A stretch of DNA of 64,000 bases, taken from the NCBI RefSeq assembly GCF_025823185.1, contig NZ_JACKVK010000013.1:62001-126000 (forward strand). The letters run 5' to 3'. This DNA comes from Mycobacterium yunnanensis (GTDB lineage: Bacteria; Actinomycetota; Actinomycetes; Mycobacteriales; Mycobacteriaceae). Below are positions 45,463 to 52,516 of this stretch, one piece after another. Both the position numbers and the translations under genes were made by a program. Position 1 is the stretch's first letter. Every line of letters starts with the position of its first letter. The notes under the pieces were generated by a model. It worked only from the letters and a program-made list of their open reading frames with translations. It did not search any database and was not told the DNA's origin.

Positions 45463-46302
45463 TCACTGCGCCGCCACGGTGCCGGTGCCCAGCAGGATCA
45501 GCAGCGTCACGCCGAGGATCACGCGATAGCCGACGAACCAGTACATGCCGTGGCGCACCAGGAATTTCAGGAACCAGGACACCGCCGCCAGACCCACCAC
45601 GAAGGCGATGGCGACCGAGACCACCAGCTGCGGCCCGGAGGCACTCATGCCGCGGCCGTCGGGATGGAACGCGTCGGGCAGTGAGTACAGCCCCGAGGCC
45701 AGCACGGCGGGGATGGCCAGCAGGAAGCCGAAGCGGGCGGCGGCTTCGCGCTGCTGGCCCAGGAACAGCCCGGCGCTGATGGTGGCCCCCGACCGCGACA
45801 CCCCGGGGATGAGGGCCAGGCACTGGGAGACGCCGATGACGATGCTGTCCTTCCAGGTGAACTGCTCGATGGGGCGGGTCTGTTTGCCGACGTACTCGGC
45901 GGCGGCGATGACGCCGGAGAACACGATCAGCGCCGTCGCGATGACCCACAGGTTGCGGACGTCGTCGCGGATGTAGTGCTTGAAGATGAGCCCGGCCGCG
46001 CCGATGGGGATGGTCCCGAGGATGACCCACCAGCCGAGCCAGTAGTCCGGCGTGCGGCGCGAGGAGTCGCGCAGACCGGCGAACCAGGCGACGACGATGC
46101 GGCCGATGTCCTTGGCGAAGTAGATCAGCACCGCGAGTTCGGTGCCGAGCTGGCTGACCGCGGTGAACGACGCGCCTGCGTCGTCGGCGAAGAACAGCTG
46201 CGAGACGATGGCGAGGTGCCCTGAGGACGACACCGGCAGGAACTCCGTCAGGCCCTGGACCACCGAGAGCACCACGACCTGCAGCCACGACATCTCCATC
46301 AC
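45463..46302 (-). CDS. uppP: Undecaprenyl-diphosphatase UppP (BacA)
   Basis: 279-aa inner-membrane phosphatase recycling undecaprenyl (decaprenyl) diphosphate for peptidoglycan and other envelope glycans; also confers bacitracin tolerance. Signature motifs are VVQGLTEFLPVSSSGHL near the N-terminus and LIPGVSRSGATISAGL mid-protein, with Glu, Ser, His and Arg residues of the active site, and about eight helices. Tandem starts MMEMSW are at the 5' end. Same order as Rv2136c. Confidence 0.95.
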   Translation of the reverse strand: MMEMSWLQVVVLSVVQGLTEFLPVSSSGHLAIVSQLFFADDAGASFTAVSQLGTELAVLIYFAKDIGRIVVAWFAGLRDSSRRTPDYWLGWWVILGTIPIGAAGLIFKHYIRDDVRNLWVIATALIVFSGVIAAAEYVGKQTRPIEQFTWKDSIVIGVSQCLALIPGVSRSGATISAGLFLGQQREAAARFGFLLAIPAVLASGLYSLPDAFHPDGRGMSASGPQLVVSVAIAFVVGLAAVSWFLKFLVRHGMYWFVGYRVILGVTLLILLGTGTVAAQ

Positions 46303-46329
46303 GCCGAAGACCGTACCGCGGACGGAAGG

Positions 46330-46641
46330 TCAGCGAGCCGTGCGCGGCACCGGCTGAGCGTCGTTGACGGCGTCCCGGACGGCCGCGGCGAGACTGCGTT
46401 CGTCGCCGACGTCGACGTGCTCGAGGCTTCGGCTGGCCGCGGCCACCACGTCCTCCTCCTGCGGGACCGGGCCGCGCAGCCTGGGGCGGTACACCTCGAC
46501 GGTCAGGTGTCGCCGGTCGACGTGAAAGGAGAAACTGCGGCCGTCCCCGACCCGGCCGAACCCGCTCGCGTACGGCCCGGTAGACACCACCTCGACGTCG
46601 AATCCGTTGCCGGACAAGTCGTCGACGGAGGTCATGGACAT
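46330..46641 (-). CDS. Conserved hypothetical protein (Rv2137c-like)
   Basis: 103 aa from ATG 46641 (MSMTSVDDLSGNGFDVEVVS); ATG 46635 is equally possible, and the frame runs up to 46713 without conserved sequence. Beta-rich first half (YASGFGRVGDGRSFSFHVDRRHLTVEVYRPRL) and a helical C-terminus. Its place between uppP and lppL matches Rv2137c. No function is known. Confidence 0.78.
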   Translation of the reverse strand: MSMTSVDDLSGNGFDVEVVSTGPYASGFGRVGDGRSFSFHVDRRHLTVEVYRPRLRGPVPQEEDVVAAASRSLEHVDVGDERSLAAAVRDAVNDAQPVPRTAR

Positions 46642-46729
46642 GTCGGAACCATACCGTCGGGGCGGTGTGACGGCGTGCCTAAACTGGCCCATCAGTCCCC
46701 AATCCCATCCCATTGGAGAGGCCTACCCC

Positions 46730-47758
46730 GTGCCAACGCCCCCGACACCGCGGCGTCGCCTAGTTCGCAGCGGCGTGCTGATCGTGGCGGTGGTCGCACT
46801 CGCGTCCTGCGGTTCGAAGACCGTGGACGGTCCTCCTCCGACCATCGACCCGGCCACCGCCGCCGTCTCGCCCGCCACCGCCGAGGTGCCTGCGGGTGCG
46901 GTGCGGCCGCTGGCCGGGCGCGGCGAGGCCGTGGTGTTCGACGCGGCGACGGCGTCGTCGGTGGTGCTGAGCACCGATGCGGCCGGGGGTTCGGAGCTGG
47001 TGACGTTCCCGGTCAACGGACCGTCGCGAACCGTCCCGCTGCCCGGCCCCGCGACCGCGGTCGCCGGTGACGGCCGCGGCACGGTGTACGCCGCGACCAA
47101 GGGCGGATACTTCGTGGTGAACCTTGCCGGCGGCCCGGTGGTCCGGCGCGCAGTCGACGGCGAAGGCGACACCGACTTCACCGCCGTCACCCGCCGGTCC
47201 GACGGCAAGATCGTCCTCGGCAGCGCGTCGGGTGCGGTGTTCACGTTGAGCTCCGACACCACCGTGGGAGCTCGGCTGCAGATCTTCGCCCGCGTGGATG
47301 CCCTTGTCGCGCAAGGCGATACGGTCGCCGTGCTGGACAGGGGCCAGACCTCGGTCACGACCGTCGACCCGTCGGGCACCAAACAACAGCACGCGCTGCG
47401 GGCCGGCGAGGGCGCCACCACCATGGTGGGCGACCCGGCGGGCCGCATCCTGGTCGCCGACACCCGCGGGGAGGCGCTGCTGGTGTTCGGCACCGACCCG
47501 CTGATGCTGCGTCAGCAATATCCGGTCAAGGGTGCGCCGTTTGGCCTGGCCGGGTCGTCGCGGCTGGCCTGGGTGTCGCAAACTGCGACCAACACCGTCG
47601 TTGGTTACGATCTGGCGACCGGAATACCCGTCGAGAAGGTGCGTTATCCAACCGTGCAGCAACCCAACGCCATGACATACGACGACCAGAGCGGGACACT
47701 CTTCGTCGTGTCCGGATCGGGGGCGGGTGTGCAGGTCATCCCGGGGGCCGGCCGATGA
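46730..47758 (+). CDS. lppL: Lipoprotein LppL (beta-propeller-like)
   Basis: 342-aa lipoprotein (Rv2138 orthologue). The signal peptide VPTPPTPRRRLVRSGVLIVA leads to lipobox LASC; the mature part shows repeated short beta modules (GTVYAATKGGYFVVNL, GKIVLGSASGAVFTL, GRILVADTRGEALLVF, GTLFVVSGSGAGVQVI) typical of a YncE/NHL-like propeller. The start is GTG 46730 after TTGGAGAGG. Its TGA lies inside the first ATGA of the five-copy MIRU-like repeat. Function unknown; outer side of the cytoplasmic membrane. Confidence 0.92.
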   Translation: MPTPPTPRRRLVRSGVLIVAVVALASCGSKTVDGPPPTIDPATAAVSPATAEVPAGAVRPLAGRGEAVVFDAATASSVVLSTDAAGGSELVTFPVNGPSRTVPLPGPATAVAGDGRGTVYAATKGGYFVVNLAGGPVVRRAVDGEGDTDFTAVTRRSDGKIVLGSASGAVFTLSSDTTVGARLQIFARVDALVAQGDTVAVLDRGQTSVTTVDPSGTKQQHALRAGEGATTMVGDPAGRILVADTRGEALLVFGTDPLMLRQQYPVKGAPFGLAGSSRLAWVSQTATNTVVGYDLATGIPVEKVRYPTVQQPNAMTYDDQSGTLFVVSGSGAGVQVIPGAGR

Positions 47759-47906
47759 GCGCTTGCGCGAAGAGGAGACGGCCGCCGATGAGCGCTTGCG
47801 CGAAGAGGAGACGGCCGCCGATGAGCGCTTGCGCGAAGAGGAAACGGCCGCCGATGAGCGCTTGCGCGAAGAGGAGACGGCCGCCGATGAGCGCTTGCGC
47901 GAAGAG
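47755..47906 (+). repeat. MIRU-like tandem repeat, five copies of a 33-bp unit
   Basis: Units start at 47755, 47788, 47821, 47854 and 47887 (the last truncated to its 20-nt core). Each begins with the core ATGAGCGCTTGCGCGAAGAG followed by GAGACGGCCGCCG; copy 3 has one substitution (GAAACGG). The first ATGA contains the lppL stop codon. Because the unit is 33 bp, the frame leading into the DUF5703 gene stays open and encodes repeated DERLREEETAA. Confidence 0.95.
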
Positions 47907-47918
47907 AAGGGCACTGGA

Positions 47919-48173
47919 GTGAGCTCGGCTCAGCGAGGCCGCATGCCGGCCGCGTGGGAGGCCGACCTCTCCGACGACTACGAGTGGGTGCCGTTGCGAC
48001 TGCCCCCCGACGTCACGCGCGTGTCCGCGTCGCTCCGGTTGTCCATCGAAGCCGAGTACCGCGGCTGGGAGTTGACCAGGGTTCGGCTCTACACCGACGG
48101 CAGTCGTCGAGTGCTGTTGCGGCGCAGGAAGTCCGCGACGTGGGCAAGCGTCGACGGTCAGCCGGCGTCGTGA
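47919..48173 (+). CDS. DUF5703 family protein
   Basis: 84 aa from GTG 47919 (VSSAQRGRMPAAWEADLSD); ATG 47943 (MPAAWEAD) is an alternative. Conserved core DYEWVPLRLPPDVTR, EYRGWELTRVRLYTDGSRRVLLRRRK. The frame is also open through the upstream 33-bp repeats to a GTG at 47727, which would add about five copies of DERLREEETAA; whether this is ever translated is unknown. Its TGA overlaps the GTG of pyrD (GTGA). Function unknown. Confidence 0.8.
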   Translation: MSSAQRGRMPAAWEADLSDDYEWVPLRLPPDVTRVSASLRLSIEAEYRGWELTRVRLYTDGSRRVLLRRRKSATWASVDGQPAS

Positions 48174-49234
48174 TCTACCAGTCCCTGCGACGACTGCTCT
48201 TCCTCGTTCCGCCCGAACGAATCCACACCCTGGTGTTCGCCGTGCTGCGGCTGGTGACCGCCCCCGCGCCGCTGCGCCGGGTCTTGGCCGGGTGGCTGGC
48301 CCCGCGTGATCCCGTCCTGGCCAGCACGGTGTTCGGGGTCCGGTTTCCTGGACCGGTTGGGCTGGCGGCCGGCTTCGACAAGGACGGCACCGGTCTGGAC
48401 ACCTGGGGTGCACTGGGTTTCGGCTACGCCGAGGTGGGCACCGTGACCGCTCGAGCCCAGCCGGGCAATCCCGCACCGCGAATGTTCCGCTTGCCCGAGG
48501 ACCGCGCCCTGCTCAACCGGATGGGTTTCAACAATCACGGCGCGGGTGCGCTGGCGCTGCGGTTGAGACGCCATGACGCGAGCGTGCCGATCGGTGCCAA
48601 CATCGGCAAGACCAAGGCGACCCCCGCCGAGGAAGCCGTCGCTGACTACGCGGAGAGCGCGCGCCTGGTGGGCCCGCTGGCGTCGTTCCTGGTGGTCAAC
48701 GTCAGCTCCCCCAACACCCCGGGCCTGCGGGACCTGCAGGCCGTGGAGACGCTGCGGCCCATCCTGGCCGCCGTCCGCGCCGAGACGTCGACCCCGGTGC
48801 TGGTCAAGATCGCCCCCGATCTGTCCGACTCCGACGTCGACGACATCGCCGATCTTGCAGTCGAATTGGGCCTGGCCGGCATCGTCGCCACCAACACCAC
48901 CGTGTCCCGCGCCGGGCTCGCCACCGCGGGCGTCGACGCGCTGGGCGCAGGCGGCGTCTCGGGTCCGCCCGTCGCGCGTCGCTCGGTCGAGGTGCTGCAC
49001 CGGCTGTACCGCCGCGTCGGCGATCGGCTGGTGCTGATCAGCGTGGGCGGCATCGAGACCGCCGACGACGCGTGGGAGCGCATCGTCGCGGGCGCGTCAC
49101 TGCTGCAGGGCTACACCGGCTTCGTCTACGGCGGGGGCCTGTGGGCCAAGCACATTCACGACGGGTTGGCCCAGCGCCTGCACGCCGAGGGCTTCACGTC
49201 GCTGGCGGAAGCCGTGGGGTCGGCGGCCCGCTAG
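48170..49234 (+). CDS. pyrD: Dihydroorotate dehydrogenase (quinone), class 2
   Basis: 354-aa membrane-associated flavoenzyme of pyrimidine synthesis, oxidising dihydroorotate with menaquinone. The N-terminal amphipathic helix (YQSLRRLLFLVPPERIH) is typical of class 2; FMN/substrate segments are GLAAGFDKDG, GFGYAEVGTVT, NRMGFNNHGA, the catalytic Ser in VNVSSPNTPGLR, and SVGGIETADDAWERI. GTG 48170 overlaps the DUF5703 stop in GTGA. Same order as lppL-pyrD in M. tuberculosis. Confidence 0.96.
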   Translation: MIYQSLRRLLFLVPPERIHTLVFAVLRLVTAPAPLRRVLAGWLAPRDPVLASTVFGVRFPGPVGLAAGFDKDGTGLDTWGALGFGYAEVGTVTARAQPGNPAPRMFRLPEDRALLNRMGFNNHGAGALALRLRRHDASVPIGANIGKTKATPAEEAVADYAESARLVGPLASFLVVNVSSPNTPGLRDLQAVETLRPILAAVRAETSTPVLVKIAPDLSDSDVDDIADLAVELGLAGIVATNTTVSRAGLATAGVDALGAGGVSGPPVARRSVEVLHRLYRRVGDRLVLISVGGIETADDAWERIVAGASLLQGYTGFVYGGGLWAKHIHDGLAQRLHAEGFTSLAEAVGSAAR

Positions 49235-49246
49235 CCGAGCGCCGCG

Positions 49247-49305
49247 GCGAACGTGGAGAAGTCGTCGACGCGGACGCTCGTCATCGACGGTTTCTCCACG
49301 TTCGC
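49247..49305. terminator. Long hairpin between convergent pyrD and PEBP genes
   Basis: A perfect 14-bp inverted repeat, GCGAACGTGGAGAA at 49247-49260 and its complement at 49292-49305, continues inward with G-U and Watson-Crick pairs to about 22 bp around a 15-nt loop. It fills almost the whole 77-bp gap between the two stops, so it can end transcription from both sides. There is no U-tract, as is common for mycobacterial terminators. Confidence 0.75.
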
Positions 49306-49311
49306 GCAGCG

Positions 49312-49845
49312 TCAGTCCTCGGCGACCTCGTAGGTGCCCACGATGACCGCGCGGGCGATGGCGTGGCTGAACAGGTTGAACCCCAGGTAGGCCGGCGTCG
49401 CGCCCTCTGGGATGTCGAGCTTCTCCACGTCGACGGCGTGCACGGCGATGAAGTAGCGGTGCGGCCCGTGTCCCGGCGGCGGGGCGGCGCCGATGAAGCG
49501 CTTGAGGCCGGCGTCGTTGGCCAGGGTGAGCGCGTCACCAGGGAACTCGCTGCTGCTGCCGTCCCCGACGCCCTCCGGCAACTCGGTGACGGTGGCGGGC
49601 AGGTTGGCCACCGCCCAGTGCCAGAAGCCCGAGGCCGTCGGCGCGTCGGGGTCGTACATCGTCACCGCGAAGCTGCGCGTGGTCTCGGGGAACCCGGACC
49701 AGCTCAACTGCGGCGAGACGTCCGAGCCGCCGGCGCCCATGATGCCGCTGACCTGATCGTTGGACAGCGGCTGACCGTCGGTGACCGACCTCGAGGTCAG
49801 GGTGAAGCTCGGGAGGTCGGGCAGATCGTCGTACGGGGTGCTCAT
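49312..49845 (-). CDS. YbhB/YbcL-type phosphatidylethanolamine-binding protein (Rv2140c-like)
   Basis: 177-aa Raf-kinase-inhibitor-like protein of the PEBP family. The ligand pocket motifs are MYDPDAPTASGFWHWAVANLP and GHGPHRYFIAVHAVDV. Bacterial members bind small phospholipid head groups or nucleotides; physiological role unclear. It precedes no gene in its direction, ending at the shared hairpin, and lies downstream of the M20 peptidase by 24 bp on the same strand. Confidence 0.92.
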   Translation of the reverse strand: MSTPYDDLPDLPSFTLTSRSVTDGQPLSNDQVSGIMGAGGSDVSPQLSWSGFPETTRSFAVTMYDPDAPTASGFWHWAVANLPATVTELPEGVGDGSSSEFPGDALTLANDAGLKRFIGAAPPPGHGPHRYFIAVHAVDVEKLDIPEGATPAYLGFNLFSHAIARAVIVGTYEVAED

Positions 49846-49869
49846 CAGTCCCTTTCGGTTGGTGGTCGG

Positions 49870-51213
49870 TCAGCAATGCAGCAGGAAGCGCTCGAGCACC
49901 TCGGTGCCGAACGTCAGCGACTCGACGGGTACCCGTTCGTCGACGCCGTGGAACAACGCCGCGAAGTCCAGTTCGGGCGGTAGCCGAAGCGGGATGAACC
50001 CAAAGCACCGAATGCCAAGTCGCGCAAAGTGTTTGGCGTCGGTCCCGCCGGAGAGCATGTAGGGCACGATGCGCGCCTCCGGGTCGACCGCCAGCAGCGC
50101 GGCGTTCATGGCGTCGACCAGCTCGCCGTCGAAGGTGGTCTCGTAGGCGGGCAGGTCGGTGATCCACTCGCGGGTGACGTTCGGCCCGATCAGTTCGTCG
50201 ACCGCCGCCTCGAACTGCGCCGCGTGCCCGGGCAGGATGCGGCAGTCCACCACGGCCTGCGCCGACCCGGGGATGACGTTGGCCTTGTAGCCCGCGGTGA
50301 GCATCGTCGGGTTCGCCGAGTCGCGAAGCGTCGCGCCCACGATGCGACCGATCGGGCCCAGCTTGGCGACCACACCGTCCAGATCCGGTGAGTCCGCGTC
50401 GAAGGAATGCCCGGTCTCCTCGCCGACGGCGGTGAGGAACTGCGAGACGGTGTCGGTCAGCACCACGGGGAACTGGTGGCGGCCCAACCGGTCCACCGCG
50501 CCGGCGAGCGTCGTGACGGCGTTGTCGTCGTGGACGAACGAGCCGTGGCCGGCGCGGCCGCGGGCGGTGAGCCGCATCCAGCGCATGCCCTTCTCGGCCG
50601 TCTCGATCAGATACAGGCGCTTGTCGCCGCCGTCGCGGTGGGGCACCGTCAGCGAGAAGCCTCCGACCTCGCCGATTGCCTCGGTAACGCCCTCGAAGAG
50701 GTCGGGGCGATTCTCGACCAGCCAGCCACAGCCGTACCTTCCGCCGGCCTCCTCGTCGGCGACGAACGCGAACACCAGGTCCCGGGGCGGCACGGTGCCC
50801 GAGCGCTTCAGGTATCGCGCGACGGCGATCATCATCCCGATCATGTTCTTCATGTCGATGGCGCCGCGCCCCCACACGTAGCCGTCGGAGACGGCACCGG
50901 AGAACGGGTGCACGCTCCAGTCGGCGGCCTCGGCGGGCACCACGTCGAGGTGCCCGTGGATCAGAAGCGCGCCGCGGCTGCGGTCGGCTCCCGCCAGCCG
51001 GGTCACGACGTTCCCCCGACCCGGGGCGCCGGACTCGACGTATTCGCATTCGTAGCCGACCTCCTCGAGCTGCCGGGCCACCCAGCGGGCGCAATCGGCC
51101 TCGCCCTTGGTGGTCTCGAGCTCGCCGGTGTTGGACGTGTCGAACCGGATGAGCGAGCTCACGAGCTCGACGACCTCGTCGGAGGGCTTCGGAAAGTCAG
51201 TCACGGTCACCAT
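49870..51213 (-). CDS. M20-family dipeptidase/aminoacylase (Rv2141c-like)
   Basis: 447-aa zinc peptidase of the ArgE/DapE/ACY1/CPG2 family. Metal ligands are in LLIHGHLDVVPA, the bridging Asp in VWGRGAIDMKNM, catalytic Glu in FAFVADEEAGGRYG, and the terminal His in MLSGGTDAKHFARLGI. ATG 51213 (MVTVTDFPKPSDEV) is chosen; GTG 51210 is next to it. It probably hydrolyses N-acyl amino acids or dipeptides in the cytoplasm. Divergent from tRNA-Leu. Confidence 0.91.
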   Translation of the reverse strand: MVTVTDFPKPSDEVVELVSSLIRFDTSNTGELETTKGEADCARWVARQLEEVGYECEYVESGAPGRGNVVTRLAGADRSRGALLIHGHLDVVPAEAADWSVHPFSGAVSDGYVWGRGAIDMKNMIGMMIAVARYLKRSGTVPPRDLVFAFVADEEAGGRYGCGWLVENRPDLFEGVTEAIGEVGGFSLTVPHRDGGDKRLYLIETAEKGMRWMRLTARGRAGHGSFVHDDNAVTTLAGAVDRLGRHQFPVVLTDTVSQFLTAVGEETGHSFDADSPDLDGVVAKLGPIGRIVGATLRDSANPTMLTAGYKANVIPGSAQAVVDCRILPGHAAQFEAAVDELIGPNVTREWITDLPAYETTFDGELVDAMNAALLAVDPEARIVPYMLSGGTDAKHFARLGIRCFGFIPLRLPPELDFAALFHGVDERVPVESLTFGTEVLERFLLHC

Positions 51214-51240
51214 TCGTACCACTGCCCGCCCCGGCCCGTT

Positions 51241-51270
51241 TTGGTCCGGGCCCCGCAATCCGTTAGCCTT
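51241..51270 (+). promoter_or_regulatory. Candidate promoter of tRNA-Leu
   Basis: TTGGTC at 51241-51246 and TAGCCT at 51265-51270 (18-bp spacer) lie 11 bp before the mature tRNA 5' end. Assigned by pattern only. Confidence 0.3.
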
Positions 51271-51280
51271 AGGCGCTCTT

Positions 51281-51369
51281 GTCCGAGTGGCGGAATGGCA
51301 GACGCGCTAGCTTGAGGTGCTAGTGCCCTATTAATGGGCGTGGGGGTTCAAGTCCCCCCTCGGACACCA
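51281..51369 (+). tRNA. tRNA-Leu (anticodon GAG)
   Basis: Class II tRNA. The acceptor stem GTCCGAG at 51281-51287 pairs with CTCGGAC at 51359-51365; discriminator A and an encoded CCA follow at 51366-51369. The anticodon arm is CTAGC-TTGAGGT-GCTAG, so the anticodon is GAG and it reads CUC/CUU. The long variable arm (TGCCCTATTAATGGGCG) is typical of tRNA-Leu, and the T arm is GGGGG-TTCAAGT-CCCCC. The convergent hydrolase gene ends 2 bp after the CCA. Confidence 0.97.
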
Positions 51370-51371
51370 CA

Positions 51372-52466
51372 TCAGTTCAGGGTTCTGCTCACCCCGCGTG
51401 CGAAGTCCACCACGTCGTGCAGGGCCCGTTCGAACAGATCCGGCACGAACGCCCCCATCAACAGCTCACAGGCATGGCCGACGCCGTTGTAGGTGTGCCC
51501 GGTCGCGTCGACCCCGGCCCGCTGCAGGGCCCGCAGGAACGCCAGCCCCTCGTCGCGCAGCGGGTCGATCTCGTCGGTGGTGATCACGTGCGGCGGCAGC
51601 CCCCGCAGGTCGTCCTCGTCGGCGTAGTACGGCCACGCCAGGGGGTCGTGCGCGTGCTCGCCAGACGGGTCGTAGAGCCCCGCCATCAACGTCATGACCG
51701 ACGGGCTCAGGATGTAGCCCTCGTTCTCGACCAGTGACGGCAGCGCCGGGTTCGGCACGTCGTACCCGCCGTAGACGAACGGCACCTGGGCGTACACCCC
51801 GTCGACGTGGTCCAGCCGTCCCTCGCGCTTGGCCTTCAACGCCGTGGCGATCGAGAGGTTGCCGCCGCCGGATTCGCCGGTGACGACGATCGACGTCAGC
51901 CCGAGACCCTCGCGCTGGGCGTGCATCCAATCCAGCGCGCTGGCGCAGTCGTTCAGCCCGGCGGGAAACGGGTGCGGGCCCAGCGCGCCGCCTGCGTTGC
52001 GGAACTCGACGCCGACGACGACGCACCCGCGGGCCGCCAGATGCTCGCGCCACAGGGTGGAACCCTTGTCGACCGCACTGAGGATCGCCATGCCCCCGCC
52101 GTGCAGGTGCAGCAGACCGGGCAGGGGCATGGCCACCCCGATCGGACGGTGGACGTACAGCGCGATGTCGTTGCCGTCGACGCCGGTGATGCTCAGGCGC
52201 CGGCACTCGACGCCCTGGGCGGGCGGAACGTCGGCGAGCAGGGCACCGAACAACCCGTCGAAGCCCTGCTCGGTCGCGGCGGCGACGGCAAGGCGTTCCT
52301 CCAGCGGCGACTGCCGGGTGACGGGCACCTCGACGGCCGTGGCGCCAAGGCCGAAGGGGGCGACGGCGGCGAGCATCCGGGGATCGGCTCGCGGATCGGT
52401 GCGCATTTCCATGGTCGGGTCGCCAAGGCGGCCTGGCAGTTTCACGTTCACGGTGGGTGCGGCCAT
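51372..52466 (-). CDS. Alpha/beta hydrolase, hormone-sensitive-lipase (Lip) family
   Basis: 364-aa esterase/lipase. The oxyanion-hole motif is LLHLHGGGMAI, the nucleophile elbow GESGGGN (Ser), the acid Asp in TTDEIDPLRDEG and the His in GVGHACELLMG. No signal peptide. It belongs to the type-IV/HSL group that hydrolyses short-chain esters. It lies 50 bp downstream of nasN on the same strand, so read-through from the nitrate operon is possible, and its 3' end abuts the tRNA-Leu gene. Confidence 0.9.
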   Translation of the reverse strand: MAAPTVNVKLPGRLGDPTMEMRTDPRADPRMLAAVAPFGLGATAVEVPVTRQSPLEERLAVAAATEQGFDGLFGALLADVPPAQGVECRRLSITGVDGNDIALYVHRPIGVAMPLPGLLHLHGGGMAILSAVDKGSTLWREHLAARGCVVVGVEFRNAGGALGPHPFPAGLNDCASALDWMHAQREGLGLTSIVVTGESGGGNLSIATALKAKREGRLDHVDGVYAQVPFVYGGYDVPNPALPSLVENEGYILSPSVMTLMAGLYDPSGEHAHDPLAWPYYADEDDLRGLPPHVITTDEIDPLRDEGLAFLRALQRAGVDATGHTYNGVGHACELLMGAFVPDLFERALHDVVDFARGVSRTLN

Positions 52467-52516
52467 GGTCGGAACCTACACCCCGACGGACCCCGCCACC
52501 GGTGCCTTGGCGGCGT

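Noticed and set aside
47755..47906. CRISPR array
   Set aside because: Units are directly adjacent with no unique spacers, and no cas genes are present; this is a tandem intergenic repeat.
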